Shown here: piece by piece, positions 53,701-62,122 of the stretch
Layout: every line of letters begins with the position of its first letter
Numbering within the stretch: position 1 is the first letter of the stretch
Source: an uncultured Alphaproteobacteria bacterium
GTDB lineage: Bacteria; Pseudomonadota; Alphaproteobacteria; RF32; CAG-239
Reading direction: 5' to 3'
Assembly: GCA_904501925.1 (NCBI GenBank)
Contig: CAJGCO010000003.1
Coordinates: forward strand, 1 to 64,000
Length of the DNA stretch: 64,000 bases
The notes under the pieces: model-generated
What the model was told of the DNA's origin: nothing
Databases searched by the model: none
The model's input: the letters and a program-made list of their open reading frames with translations, nothing else
Translations under genes and position numbers: made by a program

Positions 53701-56101
53701 CTTTTTTAGATTTAGCATTTATCTCAAAATCTATACCACTAAATTTGGAGTAATCAATCTTGTTGTTGCTAAATACAGGTTTTTCAATAAAATCTTTTTT
53801 AATTGCGAGGTTTGATTCTTTATTGTTTTTTATGTTGAAAAATCTATTTATATTAAAACTCTCAAAATCTAGGGTTGCTAAAAATTTAGTTCTATCTGTA
53901 GTTTTATCAACTTGTACATCACCTTTGATATTGTTGGCACCAAGATATGCATTTACATTCTTGATGGCAAATAAATCGCTTTGTCCAACAATGTTACCTG
54001 ATAGTAGAAAATTAGAAACAGGAATATCTGGGGTATAGTTAATATTTAAATCATTAACAAGAGATGTAAAATTATTAGATTTTAATTCTATATTACCATC
54101 TATGCTGGTTTTGTTGTCATCTGTTTGAGTAGCTATACCAGTATATGTAAATTCTACATTATCAAACTTCTGTATAGTACTCATATTTAAATTATCAATA
54201 TTGCCACTTAAAACACCTTGAGATGCAAAAAGTTTATTTTTGAATAAATTTAAATCATTCGTTTTTACTCCGATAGATGAAATAAATAATGGTAGATTAG
54301 ACGTTTTTATATCGTATGTTAGTTCATTTATGATAGGCTTTTTATACATATCATTGATATTTGCTTTTAAAGAGAGCTCTGCCCCACCAATGTTTTTGAA
54401 TTCAAGTTTTTTAACATCAATATTTTCTTGGATGTTTGAAAATTCTAAAGTTAAACCATTAAATGCAGTATCATTATATACACCATTTTCAATATTTATA
54501 CCCCCCTCAACATCAAATTTATTTTTCCAAGGGATTAAATTGAATTGATAAACTAATTTATCATTTAAATTAGATTTAGTAAGATGATCAGGTTGAAAAT
54601 CAATGTATTTATCAAATAGCACTTTTGATAGATTTAAATATGTAATTAAGTGATTTGTATTTTCTCCAAATATAAAACCAAGATCACCATCAATCTTAAT
54701 AGCATCAACAATCATGTTTTTGATAGATGCTTTTAAGTTGTTGATGTTGCCTTCTACAACAATATTGGCATTAGCATTTTTAAATATAGATTTTTTATCA
54801 TCTTGTTTAGCATATTTGGCTAAATCAATATTAAAAATTGAGGCAAAAGATTTAAGATCAGAAGTTTCAATATTGTTATTGATATTATAGTAAAACTCTG
54901 GGGTTAATGCAATTTTACCAGTTGTTTTTAGATTTGTTTCACCAGATAAGGATAATCCAAGCCTATTAATATCAATGATACTATCTTTTAGAGAAAGAGC
55001 TAAAATTAAATTTTGAGCACTGGTTTGTTTATACCAAGCATTGTTCGATTTTATATTAATCTCAGCTTCGTAATTTCCTAAAGATGTTTCCGCAAAATTT
55101 TTACCAGATGAAATATAATTAGTAATATCTGTCATAATGTTTTCTAATATATCTAAATCAAACTGTATCATATCAATATTTGCTAAAATATTCGTTTTTT
55201 CACCTTTGATAAATTCAACAACACCACTTCCAGCTGTATTATCAGCGTATTTAAGAGTAAAATTATCTAATTTATTGGCTTCTTTACCTTGAGCATATTG
55301 AAATGATAAGAAGAATGGATGATTATATTTATTTGGTATAGTATCTTTGCCAAAGGCAATATTTGAAATTTCAAATAAATTATTAGTTTCAAAAGTAGCA
55401 ACACCTTTTACATCCCCACTAACCGTTCCATCTATAGATAATTTAGATGCTGTAGCGGCATTATTTAATGACAATCTTACACCAATATCCTTTCCATTTG
55501 AAACATCACCATTAAATAAGATCTCACTCATGTTGTGGATAAATTTACCATTTATTCTATATGGTCCTTTAAGTGATTGGGCATTAATTGTTGCATTGAT
55601 ATTTGGTATATTGAATTTTTTATTATTTTTTTTGTCTGTATAATGAATATTTGCATTTGATAATTTTATATCATTAAAAGAAATTTCCATAGATCCAGCT
55701 TTTGATTTGCTACTATTTGTCGCGCCAGTCCAGTTTACATTTCCTTTTTCATCTTTAACAATATTGATGCGAACATTTGAAAGCATCACTCCAGACAATA
55801 TAAATTTATTACTAAAAAGAGGTACTAATTCAGCATTGGCAGAGATGTTATTTACGGTAATTAAAGGGTCTCTAGTCCCTGGTTTTGAAAAGTTCACAAT
55901 ACCAGCAGAAAATTTAGGTGCAGGAATTAGTTTAATAGATAAATCTCCCTCAATGGAAGCATTTAATCCTGTAATCTCTGACAATCTTTTTGCCACAGTT
56001 GCTTTATGTTTGTTCCAATTAAGGGTGTAAAGATATGTACCAACACCTACAACAGCAAGAATTAAGAAACAAAAAAATCCTATAATTACCTTCTTAAACA
56101 C
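50720..56101 (-). CDS. asmA: giant AsmA-family envelope protein with 15-residue repeats
   Basis: The 1793-residue protein has an N-terminal membrane helix (about 5-27) and the AsmA opening (RLSEITGLNASIEGDLSIKLIPAPKFSAGIVNFSKP). Many beta strands fill about 30-880, the AsmA C-terminal domain follows near 880-1030 (GTFSSKGKFDS, GQFDFDNTVITGWD), then a long helical region (about 1035-1270). At about 1398-1532 nine tandem 15-residue acidic repeats occur (consensus EVVVAEVKDVEASEP), then a charged tail. AsmA-like proteins move phospholipids between membranes. E. coli AsmA is 617 residues, so this is about three times longer; the extra C-terminal region is unusual. It ends at the galU-linked hairpin. 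Confidence 0.85.
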   Translation of the reverse strand: MFKKVIIGFFCFLILAVVGVGTYLYTLNWNKHKATVAKRLSEITGLNASIEGDLSIKLIPAPKFSAGIVNFSKPGTRDPLITVNNISANAELVPLFSNKFILSGVMLSNVRINIVKDEKGNVNWTGATNSSKSKAGSMEISFNDIKLSNANIHYTDKKNNKKFNIPNINATINAQSLKGPYRINGKFIHNMSEILFNGDVSNGKDIGVRLSLNNAATASKLSIDGTVSGDVKGVATFETNNLFEISNIAFGKDTIPNKYNHPFFLSFQYAQGKEANKLDNFTLKYADNTAGSGVVEFIKGEKTNILANIDMIQFDLDILENIMTDITNYISSGKNFAETSLGNYEAEINIKSNNAWYKQTSAQNLILALSLKDSIIDINRLGLSLSGETNLKTTGKIALTPEFYYNINNNIETSDLKSFASIFNIDLAKYAKQDDKKSIFKNANANIVVEGNINNLKASIKNMIVDAIKIDGDLGFIFGENTNHLITYLNLSKVLFDKYIDFQPDHLTKSNLNDKLVYQFNLIPWKNKFDVEGGINIENGVYNDTAFNGLTLEFSNIQENIDVKKLEFKNIGGAELSLKANINDMYKKPIINELTYDIKTSNLPLFISSIGVKTNDLNLFKNKLFASQGVLSGNIDNLNMSTIQKFDNVEFTYTGIATQTDDNKTSIDGNIELKSNNFTSLVNDLNINYTPDIPVSNFLLSGNIVGQSDLFAIKNVNAYLGANNIKGDVQVDKTTDRTKFLATLDFESFNINRFFNIKNNKESNLAIKKDFIEKPVFSNNKIDYSKFSGIDFEINAKSKKVIYNKNTYTNASINALLVNNVLNIKNLDTKLGDADIKLDLILDTNNLAKVSGNFDIKNYITNDFCGSIYCIGSGTFSSKGKFDSIATSEEMFINNLNAEGQFDFDNTVITGWDMDIIKFEFEQRKNTDGFVDSIVSSLKAGSTNFDKIKGLFNIKKGIIIADNVSWESSVIDMNSSIELNIEKWDMKTNFDAIYKNATFTDTLKFKMNGNIASPTLEVDLVETIDRLAKYEQSLIEAKGNKEKKKLEVFNTKKESIIDNIKIALNDLNKMTLDIIRFKPLSNDQIVQSTYDANVKKLQNTENTLNKMMNSAETAASEKELLDIDSALAKELAGINFIPKTLEDNFIVDSKIIFDEIFNKLAWLYDVARNNVSYYNGLTEVYMMEIELLDKSATPVKQEKKDELNADIKKIAENMNVISELQSKIRDNYLNIIDTATIATMDNNNKVATQAVETMLTYVNQLNDNIVTSIDVFRDVLNINAKDYDAYLVYPPKSSNDIIPTSPTFKSGNVDNSKSEAVQSDAKADKISFSLEGIVNGLSGIFTKKEKINNSNSLDLVEFSGLSNLIPAKRENKIEKTIKTSTTTANIEEIEKQDNVESETIIAEAKDAETSEPETVVAEVKEVEASEPEIVVAEVKDVEASEPEIVVAEVKDVEASEPETVVAEVKEVEASEPEVVVAEVKNAETSEPEVIVAEVKEVEASEPEVVVAEAKDVENSEPEVVVAEAKDVETSEPAIKVAEAALDQNKKTHNSLLEKTKDFFKNFASKISDREEKTIVGALNNNIVDTIKKDVVNNIVEKNIIENTPNKTPSNMKINPVVAMNLGNNDKGNNFENIKNSIKEKKKNGGFKNTISREDIQSVKTIDDIEVESDTPNSNMVLASTQEIHQHHNKRLLKTLISYDDDFNINVKDASKEPPMYREDDEPAIIKTTENGNRYVFALKNNIVLSGDINKKILANKLNKPQNDVKKQYLFDTSTRKNYKTSGIIGKKIALSVK
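51507..51911 (-). repeat. nine tandem 45-bp coding repeats in asmA
   Basis: Nine in-frame 45-bp units encode 15 residues each. Adjacent units in the middle are almost identical while the outer ones diverge, so copy number is likely to vary between strains. The repeats also keep an open reading frame on the opposite strand, which is a by-product. Confidence 0.9.
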
Positions 56102-56128
56102 GATTTTCTCCTAACTAAAAAATAAGCT

Positions 56129-56156
56129 TTGCTAATTTTTTTTGTTATTGTATAAT
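56129..56156 (+). promoter_or_regulatory. promoter of the cdd-punA-deoA operon
   Basis: TTGCTA, a 16-base spacer and a perfect TATAAT. The start of cdd has the best ribosome binding site in the window (AAGGAGG). Confidence 0.55.
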
Positions 56157-56224
56157 ATAAAAAATTAACGAAACTATAATTTTTCATAAAAAAACAATAA
56201 AATTATTTAAAAAAAGGAGGAAAA

Positions 56225-56611
56225 ATGGAAAAAACTGAACAATTATTAGAAAGGGCAGTCGAATCGCAAAAAAAAGCCTATGCACCATATTCTAAATATC
56301 ATGTTGGAGCAGCGATATTATCGGAAAATGATAATGTGTATAGCTCATGTAATGTTGAAAATGCATCATATCCTTGTGGTATATGCGCAGAAGCTGGTGT
56401 AATATCTGCAATGATATCTGGGGGAGATAAACAAATAAAAGCAATTTTAATCACATCTGATGGTAATGAGCTTGTTTATCCTTGTGGTGCTTGTTTACAA
56501 AGGATTGCTGAGTTTTCTAATGAAAATACAAAGATTTATTTAGCCAAATCAAACGAAATTATAAAAGAGCATAAAATAACAGAACTTCTACCTTATAACT
56601 TTACTTTATAG
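56225..56611 (+). CDS. cdd: cytidine deaminase
   Basis: The 128-residue zinc enzyme has the homotetrameric-type active site: Cys54 and Glu56 in CGICAEAGVI, and the zinc-binding pair Cys87/Cys90 in PCGACLQ. It converts cytidine and deoxycytidine to the uridine forms. It heads a three-gene nucleoside salvage operon (gaps of 10 and 2 bp). Confidence 0.95.
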   Translation: MEKTEQLLERAVESQKKAYAPYSKYHVGAAILSENDNVYSSCNVENASYPCGICAEAGVISAMISGGDKQIKAILITSDGNELVYPCGACLQRIAEFSNENTKIYLAKSNEIIKEHKITELLPYNFTL

Positions 56612-56621
56612 GAATTTAATT

Positions 56622-57428
56622 ATGATAAAATCTACAGCTCAATACATCAAACAAAAGTTAAACATAGATTCTCCTAAAATAGCAATTATACTAGGATCTG
56701 GCTTGGGTGGTTTTGCAGATGTTTTAGAAAATATAACAACTATAAGTTATAAAGATATAGAAGGGTTTCCTCAAAGTTCAGTATCGGGCCATAAAGGGGA
56801 GTTAATTAGAGGATTTGTAGGAGACAAAGAGGTTTTGTGCTTAAATGGACGTTTTCATCTTTATGAGGGGCATAATCCGAAGGTTATTGCTGATGTTGTT
56901 CATATACTAAAAGAGTTGGGTGTTGAAAAAATGATTATAACCAATGCTGCGGGATCTTTAAAAACAGAGCTAAAACCTAGTAGTATAATGCTAATAAAGG
57001 ATCATATAAATTTTAGCTGTAAAAATCCTCTTATTGGTTCAAACGATGATATGTATGGTCCACGTTTTCCTGCGTTAAATAATGCATATCCACAATATCT
57101 GCGAGATAAATGTAAAGAAATTGCTAAAAAACAAGGAGTAGGATTAGAAGAAGGTGTATATATGATGGTATTAGGGCCAAATTTTGAAACTCCTGCAGAA
57201 ATTAAAGCCTTCAGTTTGCTAGGTGCTGATGCTGTTGGAATGTCAACAGTTCCCGAGGTTATAGCAGCTGTTCATTGTTCAATAGATGTCTTAGGTTTAT
57301 CTGTTATAACAAATTATGGTGCTGGTTTAGTTGATAATCCGCCATCTCATCAAGAAACAATTACCGAAGCTAACAAGGCTTCTCAAAAGCTTGTTGAGTT
57401 GGTGAAGGAATATATTAAGGAGTTGTAG
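56622..57428 (+). CDS. punA: purine nucleoside phosphorylase
   Basis: The 268-residue protein is a trimeric-type PNP: IILGSGLGGFADVLENI, GHKGELIRGFVG, NGRFHLYEGH and NFETPAEIKAFSLLGADAVGMSTVPEVIAA. It phosphorolyses inosine and guanosine (and deoxy forms). It lies between cdd and deoA in the salvage operon. Confidence 0.94.
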   Translation: MIKSTAQYIKQKLNIDSPKIAIILGSGLGGFADVLENITTISYKDIEGFPQSSVSGHKGELIRGFVGDKEVLCLNGRFHLYEGHNPKVIADVVHILKELGVEKMIITNAAGSLKTELKPSSIMLIKDHINFSCKNPLIGSNDDMYGPRFPALNNAYPQYLRDKCKEIAKKQGVGLEEGVYMMVLGPNFETPAEIKAFSLLGADAVGMSTVPEVIAAVHCSIDVLGLSVITNYGAGLVDNPPSHQETITEANKASQKLVELVKEYIKEL

Positions 57429-57430
57429 TC

Positions 57431-58741
57431 ATGTTACCTCAAGAAGTTATTCGAAAGACAAGAAATAAAGAATTATTAACAAAAGAAGAAATAGATTTTT
57501 TAATTCATGGAATATGTAATGGAAGTATTGCTGATATTCAAGCAGCATCTTTTACAATGGCTGTTTATCTCAATGGTTTAACAAAAGATGAAATTCTTAA
57601 TTTAACATTAGCAATGAGAGATTCTGGAGAGAAGCTTAGCTTTAAAAATCTAGATGGACCTATTGTTGATAAACATTCAACCGGAGGAGTAGGGGATAAA
57701 GTTAGTCTTATGCTGGCTCCAATGTTAGCTTCATGTGGTGCATATGTTCCAATGATAGCAGGAAGAGGTTTAGGACATACAGGGGGAACACTTGATAAAC
57801 TAGATTCTATAGAAGGTTACAACACTAGTGCTAATTTGGATGATTTTAAGAAAACTCTAAAAAATATAGGGTGTTCTATTATGGGACAAACCTCTTCATT
57901 AGCACCAGCTGATAAAAAGCTTTATGCTATAAGGGATGTATGTGCAACAGTGGAGTCAATTCCTTTAATAACAGCATCTATATTATCTAAAAAGTTAGCA
58001 GCAGGTCTTGAGTATTTGGTTATGGATATTAAGTGTGGTAATGGGGCATTTATGGAAAATTACCAACGAGCTGTTGAATTAGCTCAATCAATAGTAAATG
58101 TTGCAAATGGCGCAAACACCAAAACTACAGCACTATTAACTGATATGAATAGTGTTTTAGGTTCAAGTGTTGGTAATGCATTAGAAGTAAAAGAAGCAAT
58201 ATCATATCTCAAAGGTCAAAAAACAGATTCTCGATTAGATGAAGTAACGATTGCATTATGTTCTGAGCTTCTAGTTAATTCTAAAATAGCTAAAGATGTA
58301 TCACAAGCAACAACAATGTTAAGAAAATCAATATCATCAGGCCTTGCTTATGAAAAATTTATAAAAATGGCAATAAGTTTGGGAGCGACACCATCTTATA
58401 TTGAGGATTTTGAAAATAAGAGTATTCCAGCTAAGTTTGTTGAGCCAATATATGCACAAACTAGTGGTTATATATCATCAATTGATACAAGAAAGGTAGG
58501 TCTTGCTGTTATAATGATGGGAGGAGGGAGGACTACTCCAAATCAATCAATAAATTACACAACAGGATTTGATAAGTTTGTTCAAATTGGTGATAAGGTT
58601 GATGACAAAACGCCGATTTGCTATGTTCATTCAGAAGATAAAGATATTATCTCAGAAATTAAAAAAGTTATTATTGATGCAGTAGTTATTTCTGAATACA
58701 AACCAAAGCAAACATCTGTTATATTAAATAAAATATCTTAG
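57431..58741 (+). CDS. deoA: thymidine/pyrimidine-nucleoside phosphorylase
   Basis: The 436-residue protein has the family signature KHSTGGVGDKVSLMLAPMLASCG, AGRGLGHTGGTLDKL and the C-terminal domain (GYISSIDTRKVGLAVIMMGGGR). It cleaves thymidine or uridine with phosphate. With cdd and punA it gives a complete salvage route for both purine and pyrimidine nucleosides. It converges on the mltB-like gene; an inverted repeat inside that gene (58754-58788) may end its transcript. Confidence 0.95.
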   Translation: MLPQEVIRKTRNKELLTKEEIDFLIHGICNGSIADIQAASFTMAVYLNGLTKDEILNLTLAMRDSGEKLSFKNLDGPIVDKHSTGGVGDKVSLMLAPMLASCGAYVPMIAGRGLGHTGGTLDKLDSIEGYNTSANLDDFKKTLKNIGCSIMGQTSSLAPADKKLYAIRDVCATVESIPLITASILSKKLAAGLEYLVMDIKCGNGAFMENYQRAVELAQSIVNVANGANTKTTALLTDMNSVLGSSVGNALEVKEAISYLKGQKTDSRLDEVTIALCSELLVNSKIAKDVSQATTMLRKSISSGLAYEKFIKMAISLGATPSYIEDFENKSIPAKFVEPIYAQTSGYISSIDTRKVGLAVIMMGGGRTTPNQSINYTTGFDKFVQIGDKVDDKTPICYVHSEDKDIISEIKKVIIDAVVISEYKPKQTSVILNKIS

Positions 58742-58744
58742 TTT

Positions 58745-60022
58745 TTAAGGTTTCTTGGGCTGAGGAGGAACTCTAAAATCAGCCCAAGATTTAAATTTCT
58801 TTATTTTGCTTAATAAAAGATAATCAGGCATTCCATCTTGAATTAGTTTCCATTTTTTTTGCAATTGTTTAACCGCAATAGCTGTTTTCTTCCCGTATTT
58901 TCCATCTTCTTTCAAATTTGTTTTCAAAATACGATTAGCAAAGCGTTGTACCAATAAAATATCTTCATCGGTTAATTTATAATAGTTTTTCTCGGTTAAA
59001 GGTTTATATTCTTTGTTGGTTGCAATATAGTCAGCCAATATAGATACAGCTAAGGCATAGTTAGTAGATCGATTCCAAATCATAATTCTTCTAAAATTAC
59101 TCAAAGTAATATAAGCTCGACCTTTTTTACCATCTGGAAGAGTTATTACAGCGCTTGCATCATCTGGTAGTTTTAAAGACTTGCCATTAGCACCAATAAT
59201 GCCCATTTTTTTCCATTCTCTTACTGTTTTATATTTTTTTGTTCCAATATTTTGAAAACCAAAATTCCAAGGAAGAATCACTTCTTGCCCCCATGGTTCA
59301 TTTGCTTTCCATCCAAGTTTTGATAAGTAATTAGCAGCACTCGCAATTGCATCATCAAAACAATTCCAAATATCTGCAACACCGTCTCCATTATAATCTA
59401 CGGCATATGCATTATATGTGGAAGGCATAAATTGAAAATGCCCCATAGCACCAGCCCAAGAACCCATTATTTTCTCGCCATCTAAATTATGCTTATCCAT
59501 AATTTGTAATGCATTATATAGTTCTTTTTTGAAAAAATCAGATCGTCTATTTTTATAAGAAAGGTTTGTTAGTCCATCAATGAGATGATATTTACCTTTG
59601 TTATAACCAAAGTGAGTTTCAATAGCCCAAAAGGCTATCAGATAATTCAATGGAACACCATATTGTTTGCTAATATTATTATACTTAGGTTTTAATTCTA
59701 GATAATGTTTTTTGGCTTTTTTTACTCTATCTTTATTAACTAGTTTATTTATATAAACATCTGAAGTTAATATAAATTCAGCCTGTTTTTTATCATGCAA
59801 AACTATCTCCTTTATTTCATGAAAGTAGTCGTTTTTATATGCTTTATTGATAGTCTCTTTAGATATGCCTTTCTCAATCATTTCAATTTTTAAGTTTTCA
59901 AGCCAATCGTTCCATTCTTTTTTTTGATCATCAATACTTTTAATGTTAGCATTTGCTGTGCTAATTATTAAAAAAAATCCCCAAAAAATTAAAAATGTAA
60001 TTTTCTTTATCATTTTTTTCAT
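58745..60022 (-). CDS. mltB: MltB-type lytic murein transglycosylase with peptidoglycan-binding domain
   Basis: The 425-residue protein has a signal peptide (cleavage after about TANA, residue 25), the SLT family-3 domain with catalytic Glu135 (AIETHFGY), GAMGHFQFMPSTYNAYAVDYNGDG, and a C-terminal PG-binding repeat (about 340-410, TDEDILLVQRFANRILKTNLKEDGKYGKKTAIAVKQLQKKW). It cleaves glycan strands with 1,6-anhydro ends during wall turnover. It lacks a lipobox, so it is periplasmic and soluble. The last codons contain one arm of a 10-bp inverted repeat. Confidence 0.93.
   Translation of the reverse strand: MKKMIKKITFLIFWGFFLIISTANANIKSIDDQKKEWNDWLENLKIEMIEKGISKETINKAYKNDYFHEIKEIVLHDKKQAEFILTSDVYINKLVNKDRVKKAKKHYLELKPKYNNISKQYGVPLNYLIAFWAIETHFGYNKGKYHLIDGLTNLSYKNRRSDFFKKELYNALQIMDKHNLDGEKIMGSWAGAMGHFQFMPSTYNAYAVDYNGDGVADIWNCFDDAIASAANYLSKLGWKANEPWGQEVILPWNFGFQNIGTKKYKTVREWKKMGIIGANGKSLKLPDDASAVITLPDGKKGRAYITLSNFRRIMIWNRSTNYALAVSILADYIATNKEYKPLTEKNYYKLTDEDILLVQRFANRILKTNLKEDGKYGKKTAIAVKQLQKKWKLIQDGMPDYLLLSKIKKFKSWADFRVPPQPKKP
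58754..58788. repeat. perfect inverted repeat at the deoA/mltB junction
   Basis: CTTGGGCTGA and TCAGCCCAAG form a 10-bp perfect stem with a 15-base loop, inside the end of mltB and 13 bp after deoA. It is GC-rich for this genome and could serve as the deoA terminator. Confidence 0.6.
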
Positions 60023-60087
60023 CTCAAATAAAACTAATATATAATAATCTAATATAAATATCTTTACTTTTTACTAACATTCAATTG

Positions 60088-60115
60088 TTTACATAAAAAA
60101 AAACTTTGTTATAAT
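60088..60115 (+). promoter_or_regulatory. promoter of ruvX
   Basis: TTTACA, a 16-base spacer and a perfect TATAAT, 21 bp before the ruvX ATG. Confidence 0.5.
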
Positions 60116-60136
60116 GGAAGTAACCAAGGAGATAAC

Positions 60137-60595
60137 ATGAATATAAAAGAATTTAAGCAGATATTACCTTCATACAAAGCTGTTTTAGGTATAGATTATG
60201 GATCTAAACGTATGGGGTTAGCTGTATCAGATTTGTTAAGAACGGTAGCATCATCATATAAAATATTATATCGTAAAGACATAGAAACTGATATTGCAGA
60301 ATTAAAAAAGATAATTAAAGAAAAAGAGGTTTGTGCTATTGCAATGGGGTTGCCTTTGCAAATGAACGGTCAAGAAGGTGAAATAGCGCAAGAAGTGCGT
60401 AAATTTGCATTGATTTTAGAAGAAAAGTTAGCTCTACCAGTGTTTTTGTGGGATGAGCGATTATCATCATCAGCTGTTGAAAATTTTTTAATAAAAGAAG
60501 TTGATTTATCGCGTAAAAAAAGAGCAAAAGTATTAGATGCATCTGCAGCAGCATATATTTTGCAGGGAGTATTGGATGCTCTTTCATACGCTTGA
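60137..60595 (+). CDS. ruvX: RuvX/YqgF Holliday junction resolvase-like nuclease
   Basis: The 152-residue RNase H-fold protein has the catalytic Asp20 in LGIDYGSKRMGLAV, MGLPLQMNGQEG, and WDERLSS with DASAAAYILQ. YqgF homologues process 16S rRNA ends or branched DNA. The two small paralogous genes that follow have their own promoters. Confidence 0.92.
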   Translation: MNIKEFKQILPSYKAVLGIDYGSKRMGLAVSDLLRTVASSYKILYRKDIETDIAELKKIIKEKEVCAIAMGLPLQMNGQEGEIAQEVRKFALILEEKLALPVFLWDERLSSSAVENFLIKEVDLSRKKRAKVLDASAAAYILQGVLDALSYA

Positions 60596-60603
60596 AAAAA
60601 ATA

Positions 60604-60632
60604 TTGCATAGTCTGAATAAAAATGCTAAAAT
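60604..60632 (+). promoter_or_regulatory. promoter of the first small paralog
   Basis: TTGCAT, a 17-base spacer and TAAAAT, 31 bp before the ATG at 60663. Confidence 0.55.
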
Positions 60633-60662
60633 AAAATAATTGTGAGATTAAGGAGATTGGAT

Positions 60663-61010
60663 ATGAAAATAAATGATTTTAAAAATTTTGAGGAGTTTTT
60701 AGTTTATTCTAAGCAACATAGTGATGAAATGAAGAACTGGGATGCAAATAAGCTTAAATCATATAGTGATAAAGTAGCTAAACTTATGGCTGAAAGCCCT
60801 GAATTTAAGGAAAAATATGAAAAGTGGGTTAAGAGATTGGAATTGCAATTAAAGGCAAAAGAGGCAAGAGTTAAAATAGGTGGAACAGCTGAGGAAACAG
60901 CATATAGCCAAGCATATTTAAGATTAAAAGAAATTAAAAAAGAGAATAAATCATCAAAATCATCTAAAACAATTGCATCTATTAAAAAAGATAATATAGT
61001 AGAAATCTAA
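60663..61010 (+). CDS. small charged protein, paralog of the next gene
   Basis: The 115-residue protein starts at the ATG at 60663 (AAGGAG 7 nt upstream). It is basic and helical, with no signal peptide. Residues 1-60 (INDFKNFEEFLVYSKQHS, NWDANKLKSYSDKVAKLM, EFKEKYEKW) match the next protein closely. The last 40 residues are Lys/Ser-rich. I recognise no family. It has its own promoter and no terminator before the second copy. Confidence 0.75.
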   Translation: MKINDFKNFEEFLVYSKQHSDEMKNWDANKLKSYSDKVAKLMAESPEFKEKYEKWVKRLELQLKAKEARVKIGGTAEETAYSQAYLRLKEIKKENKSSKSSKTIASIKKDNIVEI

Positions 61011-61023
61011 TTCTGTTTTTGTC

Positions 61024-61052
61024 TTGATTTTGTCCCCAAAATGTGATATACT
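61024..61052 (+). promoter_or_regulatory. promoter of the second small paralog
   Basis: TTGATT, a 17-base spacer and TATACT, 36 bp before the ATG at 61088. The strong match supports separate transcription of the second copy. Confidence 0.6.
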
Positions 61053-61087
61053 CCTTCTGTTGTGATAGAATAAAGAGGAGATGGAGT

Positions 61088-61381
61088 ATGGAGAAAATAG
61101 AATTTAATAATTTTGGTGAATTTGTAGGTTTTTGCAAGACAACAGATACAAACGATTGGTCAAAACAAGATATTGAAAGTTTTAATAAAAAGGTTCATTT
61201 GCTAATTAAAAAAGATGCTTTTTTTAAGGAGAATTATGAGAAGTTGAGAAAGAATGCAACAATTGGCAGCATCCGTGAAAGTTTGCATAAAAAAAGAAAG
61301 AAAATATCTTTAGAGAAAACTCGAGAAAATTACAGAAAAACAAATTCTAAAGTTTTTGCATATTCTTCAAGAGAATATTAA
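61088..61381 (+). CDS. small charged protein, second tandem paralog
   Basis: The 97-residue protein (start 61088, GAGGAG 7 nt upstream) repeats the first copy's pattern: IEFNNFGEFVGFCKTTDTNDW, DIESFNKKVHLLIKK, FFKENYEKLRKN. The C-terminus is very basic (KKRKKISLEKTRENYRK), suggesting nucleic acid or ribosome binding, though this is inference. A bidirectional terminator follows directly. Confidence 0.75.
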   Translation: MEKIEFNNFGEFVGFCKTTDTNDWSKQDIESFNKKVHLLIKKDAFFKENYEKLRKNATIGSIRESLHKKRKKISLEKTRENYRKTNSKVFAYSSREY

Positions 61382-61408
61382 AAAAAGGAGCTTTAAAGCT
61401 CCTTTTTT
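61381..61408. terminator. bidirectional terminator after the small paralogs
   Basis: AAAAAAGGAGC pairs with GCTCCTTTTTT around a 6-base loop, with T-runs both ways. It overlaps the final base of one gene and the stop codon of the converging gene. Confidence 0.9.
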
Positions 61409-62111
61409 AATGTGCAGTATTTGAGGTAATTTCAGTTCCACCCCACTCAACAGCAGTAAATCCTGTTCTAATTGGAGTTGGTGCTAAAACTTGCTCTTTG
61501 ATTTCAATCTGTTTATCAAGTTTTTTAAATCCCATAAGTACTCTAATTAAAGTATTTGGTTTTGGGGAAATTTCTAAAGGCATATACTCATTTTGCATTT
61601 CCATACTAGCAAAAACTATGTAATTATATGGGTTGTTTTCTAGCTTTGGTAGCCAATAGATAATAAACTCATTAGCTTCTCTTTCGTTTAATCCTAAAAT
61701 TGCAAGTTTTTCTTCTAAGAAAGTTATCGTATCTCTACCATTAACAACAAATCCTTCATTTGTATTAAAAGTTGGTGCGTTTTTACCTTCCCAATAAAGT
61801 CCATAATAAGAACGATTATTATAAGTTAAATCTCCATTTGGTTTTGTATTAACAATCCAACCATTTTCATATTTAGGATAAGAATATGATAATTTTTCAG
61901 GATGTCCTAACTTAACATTAACTTCACTTTCTGCTTCAGGATAAAGATAAATAAGTGGTTTCATAACACCACCACCGACGTCCATTATAACGCGAGTGGA
62001 GTTGCAATAGTGGAGCCTACGACCTATTTGCAATGTCAAGCCAAAGAAGCAGAATGAAATAAAAGTTGCAATAACACTACGAGAAAATAATATAAATGCT
62101 TTTTTAATCAT
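61407..62111 (-). CDS. conserved membrane-anchored protein of unknown function
   Basis: The 234-residue protein has one N-terminal membrane helix (about 7-29) and an exterior domain with many well-spaced motifs: KPLIYLYPEAESEVNVKLG, YYGLYWEGKNAP, GFVVNGRDTITFLEEKLAILGLNEREANEFIIYWLPKLENN, and FTAVEWGGTEI. I recall this pattern in conserved uncharacterised proteins of several phyla but cannot name a function. AAGGA lies 8 nt before the ATG. It follows the Lys-rich gene by 11 bp. Confidence 0.75.
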   Translation of the reverse strand: MIKKAFILFSRSVIATFISFCFFGLTLQIGRRLHYCNSTRVIMDVGGGVMKPLIYLYPEAESEVNVKLGHPEKLSYSYPKYENGWIVNTKPNGDLTYNNRSYYGLYWEGKNAPTFNTNEGFVVNGRDTITFLEEKLAILGLNEREANEFIIYWLPKLENNPYNYIVFASMEMQNEYMPLEISPKPNTLIRVLMGFKKLDKQIEIKEQVLAPTPIRTGFTAVEWGGTEITSNTAH

Positions 62112-62122
62112 CTAAAAATCCT

